DNA of 64,000 bases. It comes from an uncultured Acidimicrobiales bacterium. GTDB taxonomy: Bacteria; Actinomycetota; Acidimicrobiia; Acidimicrobiales; SZUA-35. Of this stretch, positions 23,346 to 32,146 are shown piece by piece; the stretch's first letter is position 1; each line of letters opens with the position of its first letter. Location of the stretch: positions 1 to 64,000 of the forward strand of contig CALHFG010000046.1 in the NCBI GenBank assembly GCA_938029215.1, given 5' to 3'. The position numbers and the translations under genes were made by a program. The notes below the pieces were generated by a model. That model ran no database searches. It saw only the letters and a list, made by a program, of their open reading frames with translations, and was not told the origin of the DNA.

Positions 23346-23993
23346 ATGCAGATCGCAATTCCACTCTTTGACCGGCTCACCGCCCTCGATGGCGTCGGAC
23401 CCTACGAGGTCTTGCAACGGCTGCCCGATGCTCAGGTGGTTTTTGTTTCGAACACCGTCGGAGAGGTACGTACCGAGAACGGATTCCTTGGACTGACAGC
23501 CGATGCAACGTATGGCGAGGTCCTCTCCCCCGATGTCGTGGTCGTACCCGGAGGCACGGGCACCAAGGCGGTTGTCACCGAGCACGGCCATCCGCTGGTC
23601 GAGTGGATCCAGGCCGTGCACCCCAAGACCCGCTTCACCACCTCTGTGTGCACCGGATCCCTCGTTCTGGCCAAGGCCGGCCTCCTGCAGGGCAAAACAG
23701 CTACAACGCACTGGGGCGCCTACGCCGCCCTCGAAAAACTTGGGGCGATCCCCACCGAGGAGCGGATCGTCGAGCATCTCCCCGACCGAGTGATCACCGC
23801 TGCTGGGGTCAGCTCTGGAATCGATATGGCGCTGCGGCTGTCGGAACTGTTGGTCGATGATGTGGCAGCCAAAGCCATGCAGCTCATGGTCGAATATGAC
23901 CCTGAGCCCCCGTTTGACGCCGGTAGTGTCGCCAAGGCTGGCCCCGACGTGATGCAGCGTCTAAGTGAGTACATGGCCGACGGAAAGGCCTAG
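23346..23993 (+). CDS. DJ-1/PfpI family protein (isonitrile-hydratase-like)
   Basis: A 215-residue glutamine-amidotransferase-like fold with the nucleophile elbow SVCTGSLVLAKAGLL (Cys) followed by TTHWG, which supplies the His, as in isonitrile hydratase-type members. The glutamate partner is probably in GPYEVLQ. GGAGG lies 8 nt before the ATG. Substrate is not determinable; hydratase or glyoxalase-type activity are options. It follows tRNA-Pro after about 50 nt. Confidence 0.88.
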   Translation: MQIAIPLFDRLTALDGVGPYEVLQRLPDAQVVFVSNTVGEVRTENGFLGLTADATYGEVLSPDVVVVPGGTGTKAVVTEHGHPLVEWIQAVHPKTRFTTSVCTGSLVLAKAGLLQGKTATTHWGAYAALEKLGAIPTEERIVEHLPDRVITAAGVSSGIDMALRLSELLVDDVAAKAMQLMVEYDPEPPFDAGSVAKAGPDVMQRLSEYMADGKA

Positions 23994-24049
23994 AGCGGCC
24001 ACTCAGGTCTACCAACTTTGGGCTGGCCGGGACCGATACGTTAAGGCGG

Positions 24050-24424
24050 GTGGACGAACCCCTACGGCGACTTCGAATTCTTCTGGTGGAAGACAACCTG
24101 TCGAATCAAAAAGTCATGTCGGCCTACCTTGACTACCTCGGGCAGGAATCGATCGTCGCCGGTTCCGCTACCGAAGCCCTCGAACTGGCCAACGCCACCG
24201 TCTTCGACGTGGTGCTGTCGGATATTCAGCTACCGGATATGAACGGGACCGATCTGATCGCGGCATTGAGAGAAACGATGGATCCTGTGCCCTATCTGGT
24301 TGCCGTCACGGCGATGGCCCGTTCAGACGGCGAGGAGCACTACCGCGAGCTCGGCTTTGATGGCTACCTCTCCAAGCCTGTGTGGCGAGAGGACTTAGAG
24401 GCTCTGTTGCGTCGCGTCAACTGA
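24050..24424 (+). CDS. Response-regulator receiver protein (single domain)
   Basis: A 124-residue receiver with ILLVEDNLSNQ, phospho-acceptor Asp58 (VVLSDIQLP), conserved Thr in AVTAMA and Lys in YLSKPVW. The family signature resembles receivers of hybrid kinases (VEDNxxNQ). Its 3' end overlaps the convergent histidine-kinase gene by 30 nt. With the HPt protein and the LuxR regulator nearby it fits the intermediate receiver of a multistep phosphorelay (inference). GTG start. Confidence 0.9.
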   Translation: MDEPLRRLRILLVEDNLSNQKVMSAYLDYLGQESIVAGSATEALELANATVFDVVLSDIQLPDMNGTDLIAALRETMDPVPYLVAVTAMARSDGEEHYRELGFDGYLSKPVWREDLEALLRRVN

Positions 24425-26464
24425 CTCCAGGAGCCGAGCCCGAACAGGTGGCAGTTCGATCACGATCGTGGTCCCGATCCCGGGCTCACTGGTGATCCTC
24501 AACGAGCCTGCATGAGCCTCGACCAAAGCCAGGCTGATCGGCAGACCGAGTCCAGTGCTGGACCGGTCACGCTCCATCGGATCCCCGACCTGCCCGAACG
24601 GCGCCAGCGCTCGCTCGATTTCATGGGAAGCCATGCCGGCACCGGTATCGACGATTTGGATACGCGGACGACCGTCGGAGGTTCTGTCCACGATGGTTCG
24701 AACCGAGCCACCCTCGGGGGTGAATTTGATCGCGTTGTTAACGACGTTGATGACGACCTGCTTCATTCGCCGTTCGTCGGCATAGATCCAGACCGGGCGG
24801 GATGCCTCATGTGTAAGCTCAACATTCTTGGCCCTTGCCAACTGGCCCAACAGTCCGACAACTCCCGACGCTGCGTCTGCAAGGTCGAAGGTCGACTCGG
24901 CTAGCTGCAGCTCATCTGCCTCGATCTGAGCGAGGTCAAGGATGTCGGATACCAGGTCGACCAGATGCGACGCCGCGGACTTCACTTCCTGGGCAAAGTC
25001 GATGTATCGCTCGTCGCCAACGGGGCCAAAAGCTTCGATACTCGTCAGATCGGAGAATCCGATGATCGCGTTGAGAGGCGTACGAATTTCGTGGCTCATG
25101 CTGGCCAAGAATCGTGATTTCGCTTCACTCGCCTCCTCAGCGCGAAGTTCTGCAGCGCGGCGCACTTCGTTCTGTTGGCGGAGGTCCGCGGTTCGATCTC
25201 GGACCCGAGACTCCAGCTCTCCAAGCAAGGTCCGATTGGCATCCTCTTGCTCGGCCAGTCCCGAAATCATGTGATCGAACGCGTCGGCGGTGTCCTGCAA
25301 TTCGGTAATTCGAGCCCGTATTGGACCATCGGCTGGCAATGTGCCTCCTTCGATTGCCGCGGCTCGGCGTCGAAGGGCCGAAAGTGGCCGCGTAACGTTT
25401 CGAATCAACAGCGCGGAAATCGCCAAGCCAAACAGGCCGATCACTGCCGCGATCACCAAGTTGTCGCGCTGGCTACGCCGGATGTTTCCGAGGAAGTCAT
25501 CCTCGGAGAGCGAGACTCCCAACATCCAGTTGGTTTCGCCTATCGGGGCAACGAACACGTGGTCGGCTGATTCTTCGGTATCGAGCACAAAGAACTGCGG
25601 TCCATCTTGCGCGCCAGCGGTGGTCTGAAGCCGATCGAAAGACAGGCGCACTACCGGGTCTTCAACCTCGTCAACCCGGGTGAGTCGGAACCCCTCGCCG
25701 TCGCGCTGTTGCAGTTCACCGCGTCCCCCTAAGGCGATCACTTCACCGGCTCGGTTGAAGATAAACGCCGAGCCGTTCTCCCCAAGGGAGAGCTCTCCAA
25801 GAAAGGCAGACAGCTCGCTGAGGTTTGTGTCGATTCCTACGACGCCGGTTAAGGCGCCGTCGGCGTCGTGGACCCGAAAGGCCGTTGTGACGCCAGGCTC
25901 TTGACTGCTGAAGAACACATAGGGATCGGTGATGATCGCGTCGCGCTCAAGCACCGCAGACCGGAACCAGGGGCGCTGGGTGGGGTTGTAGGTATCTTCC
26001 GGATCGAACTCGGAACGGCCAACGTTGAAGTCGTCATCCCGGTAGATCAGCTCTACTTCTCGGGTGCCACCATCGATCCTGATGGCTTTCGTTCGGTAGC
26101 CGTCCACACCGAGGTCCTCGGATCGGCTTACAAAGACAAAGTCACCATCTACTCCACCGAAGAAAGCGCCTGAGGCGCTGGGTGAGGTTGCAAGGATGCG
26201 CCCCAAATAGAGATCGAGCTCTTCTTCACTAGAAAATGCGCCCCCGGAAATCAGGCCAGCGGTGAGCACTGCGTCTTCGCGGGCATCGCTAAGAAACGCT
26301 TCGGATCGAGCGATCGTCCCGTCGGAGACGTTCACCAGAATCGACTGCATTCCGGAGATGATCTCGGTCTCGGTGGCGGCGCGTTGTGCGAGGAGGATTG
26401 CACCCACCGATCCGGTGAACAGAACAAAAAGGGCTACCACAAGGGCTCTGATTGATATTCTCAA
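24395..26464 (-). CDS. Sensor histidine kinase (dCache-HAMP-HisKA-HATPase)
   Basis: Membrane kinase of 689 residues. A first membrane helix lies at about 7-28, then an extracellular dCache-type sensor domain (about 35-330) and a second helix (about 335-355). A HAMP domain (about 357-405), a short coiled coil, HisKA with phospho-acceptor His458 in SHEIRTPLNAIIGF, and HATPase_c (NVVNNAIKFTPEGG, DTGAGM, STGLGLPIS) follow. It has no own receiver, unlike many kinases of this class; the adjacent lone receiver may serve it. TTG start with GGAGG upstream. It is divergent from the HPt gene with 35 nt between starts. Confidence 0.95.
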   Translation of the reverse strand: MRISIRALVVALFVLFTGSVGAILLAQRAATETEIISGMQSILVNVSDGTIARSEAFLSDAREDAVLTAGLISGGAFSSEEELDLYLGRILATSPSASGAFFGGVDGDFVFVSRSEDLGVDGYRTKAIRIDGGTREVELIYRDDDFNVGRSEFDPEDTYNPTQRPWFRSAVLERDAIITDPYVFFSSQEPGVTTAFRVHDADGALTGVVGIDTNLSELSAFLGELSLGENGSAFIFNRAGEVIALGGRGELQQRDGEGFRLTRVDEVEDPVVRLSFDRLQTTAGAQDGPQFFVLDTEESADHVFVAPIGETNWMLGVSLSEDDFLGNIRRSQRDNLVIAAVIGLFGLAISALLIRNVTRPLSALRRRAAAIEGGTLPADGPIRARITELQDTADAFDHMISGLAEQEDANRTLLGELESRVRDRTADLRQQNEVRRAAELRAEEASEAKSRFLASMSHEIRTPLNAIIGFSDLTSIEAFGPVGDERYIDFAQEVKSAASHLVDLVSDILDLAQIEADELQLAESTFDLADAASGVVGLLGQLARAKNVELTHEASRPVWIYADERRMKQVVINVVNNAIKFTPEGGSVRTIVDRTSDGRPRIQIVDTGAGMASHEIERALAPFGQVGDPMERDRSSTGLGLPISLALVEAHAGSLRITSEPGIGTTIVIELPPVRARLLESVDATQQSL

Positions 26465-26499
26465 GATGGAACCTCCGGCGGAACTCCACAGAAAGCGCT

Positions 26500-26862
26500 A
26501 TGGCCAACCTTGATGCCAGCAAACTTATTCGCTTGCGAAGCGACCTTGGAGACAGAACGTCGTTCGTCCGCTCGCTGATCGAGTCCTTTGAAACCGACGT
26601 TGCCTCGGTGCGAAGCGCATTGGAAGCTCCCCTTCTCTCCGAACGCGCCAATATTGTGCATCAGGTCACCGGCACTGCGGCCATGTTGGCACCGATGGAG
26701 GTGGTTCGACGCCTCAATCGATTGGAAGATGCAATACGGCGCGGGCAGGCAAGCCAAACAGAGTTGGATGCGGTCGCGGACCATCTGGATTCGTTGGTGG
26801 CGGCGCTGCTCGAATGGATCGACCAGGCGCCTCCGGACGGCGAACCGATCACCGCGCCGTAG
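26500..26862 (+). CDS. Histidine phosphotransfer (HPt) domain protein
   Basis: A 120-residue all-alpha protein with the HPt pattern around His54 (IVHQVTGTAAMLAP), where the family reads HxxKGxAxxLG. The usual lysine after the His is a threonine here (QVTGT), a mild deviation. It would shuttle phosphate between receivers. The ATG at 26500 is preferred to a start inside the divergent kinase. It ends 1 nt from the stop of the convergent LuxR-type regulator. Confidence 0.85.
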   Translation: MANLDASKLIRLRSDLGDRTSFVRSLIESFETDVASVRSALEAPLLSERANIVHQVTGTAAMLAPMEVVRRLNRLEDAIRRGQASQTELDAVADHLDSLVAALLEWIDQAPPDGEPITAP

Positions 26863-26863
26863 A

Positions 26864-27529
26864 TCATTCGGTCGACTGATCGTCGCCGAGAATTGGTGGA
26901 ACGATAAGCCCCAATCGGGTGGCGGTCGCTACCGCTTCCAGCTGGCTATTTACGTCGAGCTTGCGCAGCATCGTCTTGATTCGCGCTCGGATCGCATGGA
27001 CGCTGAGGTACAACTCTTCAGCTATTTGGGCAGCCTGTCGGCCCTGGCCGAGCAACTCGAGAACCTCTAGCTCGGCAACGGTCAAGCCCGCGTTCGAGCC
27101 CGCAGCAACCTGGTCGGCCATTGGCTCACCCCGAATCGCGCCACCAAAGGATGTGACGATCAGCGACATCGGAAGGTTCTTGGAAAGAACCGAGACGCCA
27201 CGAAGCTCTTTGGCCCGACGAATCACCTGCGGCGCAACGAACGCCGTGAGGATCAAGATTGCAGGGTCGATCGTGAGCTGAGCGTGCGCATACGCCGTGC
27301 GAATTCGTTTGGCCAAATCGAGGCCGTCCACGCCGCCTACAAGCCGAAAGTCGATCACGACAAGGTGAGGCAGCTCGCTGTTTACCAAAGCAAAACCGGC
27401 TTCGGCATCAGCAGCCTTCCCGACCACACGCATGTCGTCGGAAAGGGAAACCGCCAGCTCTAATGCATCTGCAAAAGAACGTTGGTCGTCGATGATCACT
27501 ATTCGGGACTGCTTTGTCCCCGGGTCCAT
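26864..27529 (-). CDS. NarL/FixJ-type response regulator
   Basis: Receiver domain with the acidic pair DD at residues 14-15, phospho-acceptor Asp60 (VVIDFRL), and a LuxR-type helix-turn-helix at about 165-220 (LTVAELEVLELLGQGRQAAQIAEEL, then SVHAIRARIKTMLRKL). It would be the DNA-binding output of the neighbouring signalling genes. The start at ATG 27529 (MDPGTKQS) is chosen over a GTG/ATG at 27583 because the receiver begins soon after. It abuts the HPt gene tail to tail. Confidence 0.92.
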   Translation of the reverse strand: MDPGTKQSRIVIIDDQRSFADALELAVSLSDDMRVVGKAADAEAGFALVNSELPHLVVIDFRLVGGVDGLDLAKRIRTAYAHAQLTIDPAILILTAFVAPQVIRRAKELRGVSVLSKNLPMSLIVTSFGGAIRGEPMADQVAAGSNAGLTVAELEVLELLGQGRQAAQIAEELYLSVHAIRARIKTMLRKLDVNSQLEAVATATRLGLIVPPILGDDQSTE

Positions 27530-27609
27530 TGCTGTCACAGTAGTTCCCTGACACAAATTGACTAGAAAAAGTCGCGTACCCATCTTGGTACTTCGGACAG
27601 TCTATGCAT

Positions 27610-28479
27610 CTAATCGCGACCCAGGGGGCGAGTCAAGCAGGTCGGACCCCCTTCGCAGGGCAGACAAAGCTCGCTGGCATCGAATAACTTCACGTCACAC
27701 CCCGCCAGTCGCAGTAGCTGAGCGGTTCTCGGGAACCCATCGATAGCGATGACTTCTCGAGGTGCAGTGGCCAGAATATTTAGGTTCAGACCACCGCTGG
27801 CTTCAAATTCGTCGGTCGGAGCGTGGAGCAGCTCAATACCAAGCTGTTCCATTCGCTGATAGAGCGCGGTGGGCATCAGCGGCGCGTAGACCATTGCGAG
27901 GTCCGGTGCGAGCGGGCTGCACACCGACATAAGGTGCAGACAGGCCTCGGGCCCCTTGAGATAGACCAGGTCATACGCTTCGATGGCGATCCCGTGGGGT
28001 TCGACGATGGACCGCAGCTGATCGATGCCCGATTGGTTGGTCCGGAAACCTCTCCCGACCGCAAGGGTCGTGTCGTCGAGCCAGTAGCAATCGCCACCCT
28101 CGATCGATCCCGGCGACTCGATGGAGCCGAGGACGGGAATGCCCAACGACTTGTAGAAGTTGGCATGAAGGTCTGACTCGGCGGAGCGAAGTGGCTTGCC
28201 GAGATTCATGACAACCGCACCCTGGGGGAAAGTGAACGACGGGTCGTACACAAACACCGAGTCGGCGAGGTCGTCCGCTGGATCGTCGGCAATCCAGTGG
28301 ATCTCAGCCCCGCTCTCCTCAACCAGCGAGGCGAATGTCTCATACTGGGACAGAAGGACATCCGGGTTGATGGGTTTCGCGTAGTGCCAACGCTCGCTGT
28401 CGGCCTCAAGGATCGCTCCGGGCCGCCGCATCGCAACGCTGCGCAGTCGACCGGTGTTGGAGTTGACGCCGAAATTCAT
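27610..28479 (-). CDS. Amidinotransferase/dimethylarginine dimethylaminohydrolase-like protein
   Basis: Guanidino-group-modifying enzyme of 289 residues. Catalytic landmarks are EGGDCYWL (acidic residues), His in CLHLMSVCSPL and the nucleophilic Cys in GGPTCLTRPL near the C-terminus. Reactions in the family include arginine deimination and hydrolysis of methylated arginines to citrulline; which applies here is not decidable from the window. ATG at 28479 preferred over an upstream TTG. It is transcribed alone, in the same direction as the LuxR regulator. Confidence 0.88.
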   Translation of the reverse strand: MNFGVNSNTGRLRSVAMRRPGAILEADSERWHYAKPINPDVLLSQYETFASLVEESGAEIHWIADDPADDLADSVFVYDPSFTFPQGAVVMNLGKPLRSAESDLHANFYKSLGIPVLGSIESPGSIEGGDCYWLDDTTLAVGRGFRTNQSGIDQLRSIVEPHGIAIEAYDLVYLKGPEACLHLMSVCSPLAPDLAMVYAPLMPTALYQRMEQLGIELLHAPTDEFEASGGLNLNILATAPREVIAIDGFPRTAQLLRLAGCDVKLFDASELCLPCEGGPTCLTRPLGRD

Positions 28480-28542
28480 GGGTTCAGCGTACGCCAAAGC
28501 CCCGGATGGAGCCCGACTGCGACGCCCCCGGAGCGTTGGACA

Positions 28543-31329
28543 TCAGCCGCTGACGCGCAGGGCGACAGCGGGCGAGGTCTTGGCAGCACGCAGCGCGGGC
28601 CAGGCGCCCGCAGCGAGGGATGCCAGCAACGCTACGAACCCAAGTCCTGCCAGCCACGTGAACGGCACAGCAAACCTCAGGTTGTCCTCAAAGGCGGTGC
28701 TCTGGGTGAGAACCTGCCACGAGCTCAAGAGCCCCAAACCGATACCCAACACCACGCCCTGAATCCCGATGAACGCTGCCTCGACCACGAACGTGTTTCG
28801 AATAACCGAAGGCATCACGCCTACCGCCCGCATCATTCCCAGCTGCCGGCGACGTTCTCGAACAGCTCTGACGAGCACGACGGCGAGGCCCAGGATGCCG
28901 ATAAGCAGTCCCAGCGCCAAGTATCCCTGCAGCAGATTGATGAAGGTCTCTTGTTCTGAGACCTCTGCCTCGGCGACGCTCAAGAACGTTCGGGCGTCGG
29001 CGCCCTGACGGCTCAGATCGTCGTTGATGGCCGTGGCAACCTCGTCCTTGTCTCGGTTGGCCAGAACGAGGAACCGAGTAATCATCTCATCGGTTTCGGT
29101 GAGCGCCGGTGCCAGCGCACTGTTGAGGTAGAGGCCAGCGTTCGTGGCCCAGTTGAAGTCGGTTTTGGCCCCTACCCGCACGACTTGCTGACCGCCATCG
29201 GGCGTGACGACTACAAGCTCGTCTCCCAGTTCGTGAGAAACCCATTCCGGGATTGCGATCCACGGATCTCCCGCCGCCATTGCGGTCCAGAAGGCCACAT
29301 CATCGGAGAAGTCGCTAAAGCGGGCGGTGGTAACCATGCCGAGCTCGGGCCGGAAGTCTGCCGGGATCACCGAGGACCAACGTTCGCGATCCACCGTTTC
29401 AGAAACGCCATCCTCGGTCCGTTCGAATTTGTAGGTGAGAACGCCTCGCTCGATGCCATAGGCGACTTCAACATCGGAACGAGCGTTGAGATCCTCGGCC
29501 ACGATCGGGTTGGTGCGGTTGGAGTCGACGACAAGATCGAACCCGCCACCAGCCTCAGCCGCAAAGTCGGGGGCTTGTTGGGCAAACACGGTGTTGATAA
29601 CGGCCATGAAGGAAACGGTGAAGATAACGAGTCCATACATTGCCACCAGCAACGCCGACCTGACCGGCCGGGCAAGCGGATGGGCCAACCCGAGCCGCGG
29701 GGCGACCGACCCACCGGTAAGACGACGGGCCAAGCCGACCCAGACGCTGTCGAGCGAGGCCACGATGGCGACCGCAAGCCCAACCAGAAGCACACCCTGG
29801 AGCAGGAAAAGGCTGATGTCAGGGTCGGCCATCGTCTCGCTCATGACCCCGAAGACGGCCGCTACCCAGGCCAACGCAAGGGCACATCCGACTACTACCG
29901 CGGTCCTCCCTCCCACGAGCAGGGACAGAAGCGGGATGGCGCCGACGGCGATTACGACCGGGGCCAACATCGCGATCACGGGCGTTCCGTTCGCCAGCGC
30001 AAAGGCTGCTGCTCCGGCCGCGATCATCACCAACGAGAGTGCGATCCTGCGGATCGGGTGGCGCTCGGCAGGGGGTTCGGCGATGTCCTTTAGCGCTCGC
30101 ACGATGTTCAGGCGGGTTACCCGGGCGCTCGTGAACGTGACGGTGATCTGTGAGATGGCGAGGCCGATCAGAGCACCGGTCAGCAGGCTCGTGTTGTCGA
30201 CCGAGAGCGCGAGCGTGATGTTTCCATCATCGGAGAGGCTTCCGGCAAAGCGCATCACACCGGCGGCCACCACGATGCCCAGTAGGGCTCCCAGGACCGC
30301 TGCGACAATCCCGTACACGGCCCCCTCGAGACTGAACGCTCGACGAACCGCGCTTCGACCAAGGCCTACCGCTCGCAGCGTCCCCAGCTCGGTCTTGCGT
30401 TCGCTTGCGATCATCACGAACAGGTTGATAACCAGAAGAATCCCCGCCACAACGCTGAACCCTCCGATGGTGCCGAACAACTCGGTGGTCTCGGCCGCCT
30501 CCTCATCGGCTTCTTCCAAAACTCCGCGCTTCACATCGTTGATGTCTACGTCTGCACCCACGACGCTCTCGATGACCGCTATTGCTTCGTCGGTTCGCTC
30601 GGCGCCGGCATAGACGTCGCCCGTGTTCGAAACAAGCACCACACTTCCCTGCGGGCCGGTAACTCCCAGTCCGGTGCTGATGTCGCCGGTGTTGGCAATC
30701 AACTCTCCGACTCCGGCCAATCCGGTCCGCTGCACGATCGCTCCGACGGTGACTTCGACCGAGGACCCGGGCCCAAACACTTCAAGCTGGTCTCCCACCT
30801 GAGCCGAGAGTTCCTCGGCGGTCGTCGAATTCAAAACAACCGAGCCAGCGGGCAACGATTCAACACCGGCGAGACCCGTGGCCTCGGGGTCTCCGCCGAA
30901 CCGCTTGGCGTCCTCAAAGTTGAACTCCAAAACTCGAAGTTCGGGGAGAACCTTTGGGTTTTCGCCAACGGTGCCAATGGAGACAGGCGCAAAACGGGCG
31001 GGCAAGACACCATCGATAGACCCATCGTTTGCGGCTTGTATCGCAACCGCGGTCGCTGCCGGGTCGGCATCGTCGAAGATCTCATCCACCGGCCCCCAGA
31101 ACGTTTGACCGAAACTGCGGATGCTGGTTCCGAAGCTGTCGCCAACCAGAATCGACGCCGTAATGAGCGCCGTCGCCAACATGGAGCCTCCAATGACGAG
31201 GCTCGCTTCCCCGGGTCGGCGTGACACGTTCCTCAGACCGAGTCGACGGATGGTTGGCCGGGCCGCCAAATCGAAAAGGACCGGGGGGAGCAGCACAGCG
31301 AGTGCTACGAGCGCGAGGTAAAGCATCAT
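28543..31329 (-). CDS. ABC transporter permease, FtsX/MacB type
   Basis: A 928-residue fused permease with an N-terminal helix, a MacB-like periplasmic domain, an FtsX three-helix block (around residues 290-420), a middle set of helices (430-550), a second extracytoplasmic domain and a second FtsX block at the C-terminus ending in VALRVSG. Such permeases release lipids, lipoproteins or peptides from the membrane rather than moving solutes across it. It overlaps the ATPase gene by 4 nt (ATGA), and the two form an exporter or mechanotransmission unit. Substrate unknown. Confidence 0.92.
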   Translation of the reverse strand: MMLYLALVALAVLLPPVLFDLAARPTIRRLGLRNVSRRPGEASLVIGGSMLATALITASILVGDSFGTSIRSFGQTFWGPVDEIFDDADPAATAVAIQAANDGSIDGVLPARFAPVSIGTVGENPKVLPELRVLEFNFEDAKRFGGDPEATGLAGVESLPAGSVVLNSTTAEELSAQVGDQLEVFGPGSSVEVTVGAIVQRTGLAGVGELIANTGDISTGLGVTGPQGSVVLVSNTGDVYAGAERTDEAIAVIESVVGADVDINDVKRGVLEEADEEAAETTELFGTIGGFSVVAGILLVINLFVMIASERKTELGTLRAVGLGRSAVRRAFSLEGAVYGIVAAVLGALLGIVVAAGVMRFAGSLSDDGNITLALSVDNTSLLTGALIGLAISQITVTFTSARVTRLNIVRALKDIAEPPAERHPIRRIALSLVMIAAGAAAFALANGTPVIAMLAPVVIAVGAIPLLSLLVGGRTAVVVGCALALAWVAAVFGVMSETMADPDISLFLLQGVLLVGLAVAIVASLDSVWVGLARRLTGGSVAPRLGLAHPLARPVRSALLVAMYGLVIFTVSFMAVINTVFAQQAPDFAAEAGGGFDLVVDSNRTNPIVAEDLNARSDVEVAYGIERGVLTYKFERTEDGVSETVDRERWSSVIPADFRPELGMVTTARFSDFSDDVAFWTAMAAGDPWIAIPEWVSHELGDELVVVTPDGGQQVVRVGAKTDFNWATNAGLYLNSALAPALTETDEMITRFLVLANRDKDEVATAINDDLSRQGADARTFLSVAEAEVSEQETFINLLQGYLALGLLIGILGLAVVLVRAVRERRRQLGMMRAVGVMPSVIRNTFVVEAAFIGIQGVVLGIGLGLLSSWQVLTQSTAFEDNLRFAVPFTWLAGLGFVALLASLAAGAWPALRAAKTSPAVALRVSG

Positions 31330-32063
31330 GATCGACGCTCGTCTCGCGAGATCTTGCCGTCGCGTACCTCGACGACGCGGTCAGCCCCGGCAGCAATGGT
31401 TGGATCGTGAGTGACGATCACAACGGTCTGCCCAGAGCGGTTCACTTCGCTGAACAACTCGATGACCGATGCCGCTGTCCCGGAGTCCAGATTGCCGGTC
31501 GGCTCGTCGGCCCAAATCACCGCCGGTTCCGATACCAGCGCACGGGCAACCGCCACCCGCTGCTGCTCTCCGCCGCTCAGCTCACCAGGCTTGTGGCCAG
31601 CTCGCTCGGCCAGCCCAACCCGACCGAGGAGGTCGAGCGCACGTTCTCGAGCCACCGCGGGCTTGGTCTTGGAAGCCAAGAGCGGCAGTTCGACATTCTC
31701 CGCGGCGCTGAGCACCGGGATCAGGTTGAAACTCTGGAACACGAACCCCATTCGGTCAGCACGGTGTGCCGTCCGCTTTCTGTCGCTTAGGTCGTGGATG
31801 CTGAGCCCATCGATCAGAACTTCGCCACGATCGATGTCATCGATACCGCTGAGACAGTTGACCAACGTGGACTTGCCGTTTCCGGAAGGGCCAACGACGG
31901 CCAGAAATTCCCCCGCATGGATGTCGAGATCGACACCCTGTAGCGCCGGGACCGTCAGGTCACCGGTCCTGTATGTCTTATGCACATCCCGGGCGGAGAC
32001 GATGATCTCCGCCGAAGTATGGAGCTGACTATTCCCTGATTCCCTGTTCACGGTGCCATTCAT
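31326..32063 (-). CDS. ABC transporter ATP-binding protein, LolD/MacB type
   Basis: Nucleotide-binding domain with Walker A GPSGNGKST, Q-loop FVFQSFNLIP, signature LSGGEQQRVAVARAL, Walker B VIWADEPTGNLDS and His-switch VTHDP. The Q-loop SFNL and the DEPTGNLD motif are typical of the LolD/MacB branch. ATG at 32063 (245 residues) chosen; the ORF extends to 32129 without family similarity. It is coupled to the FtsX-type permease by an ATGA overlap. Confidence 0.95.
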   Translation of the reverse strand: MNGTVNRESGNSQLHTSAEIIVSARDVHKTYRTGDLTVPALQGVDLDIHAGEFLAVVGPSGNGKSTLVNCLSGIDDIDRGEVLIDGLSIHDLSDRKRTAHRADRMGFVFQSFNLIPVLSAAENVELPLLASKTKPAVARERALDLLGRVGLAERAGHKPGELSGGEQQRVAVARALVSEPAVIWADEPTGNLDSGTAASVIELFSEVNRSGQTVVIVTHDPTIAAGADRVVEVRDGKISRDERRS

Positions 32064-32146
32064 GCTTGCATGTTGAACTGCGCGAGAGGTGCCGCCTATG
32101 GGGAGCAACCCTGAGGTCACCCCGAGCAACCCTGAGCTGGGCCGAT

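Noticed and set aside
29185-30093. 302-codon plus-strand ORF opposite the FtsX-type permease
   Set aside because: Low-complexity, strongly polar composition typical of a reverse reading of a membrane gene.
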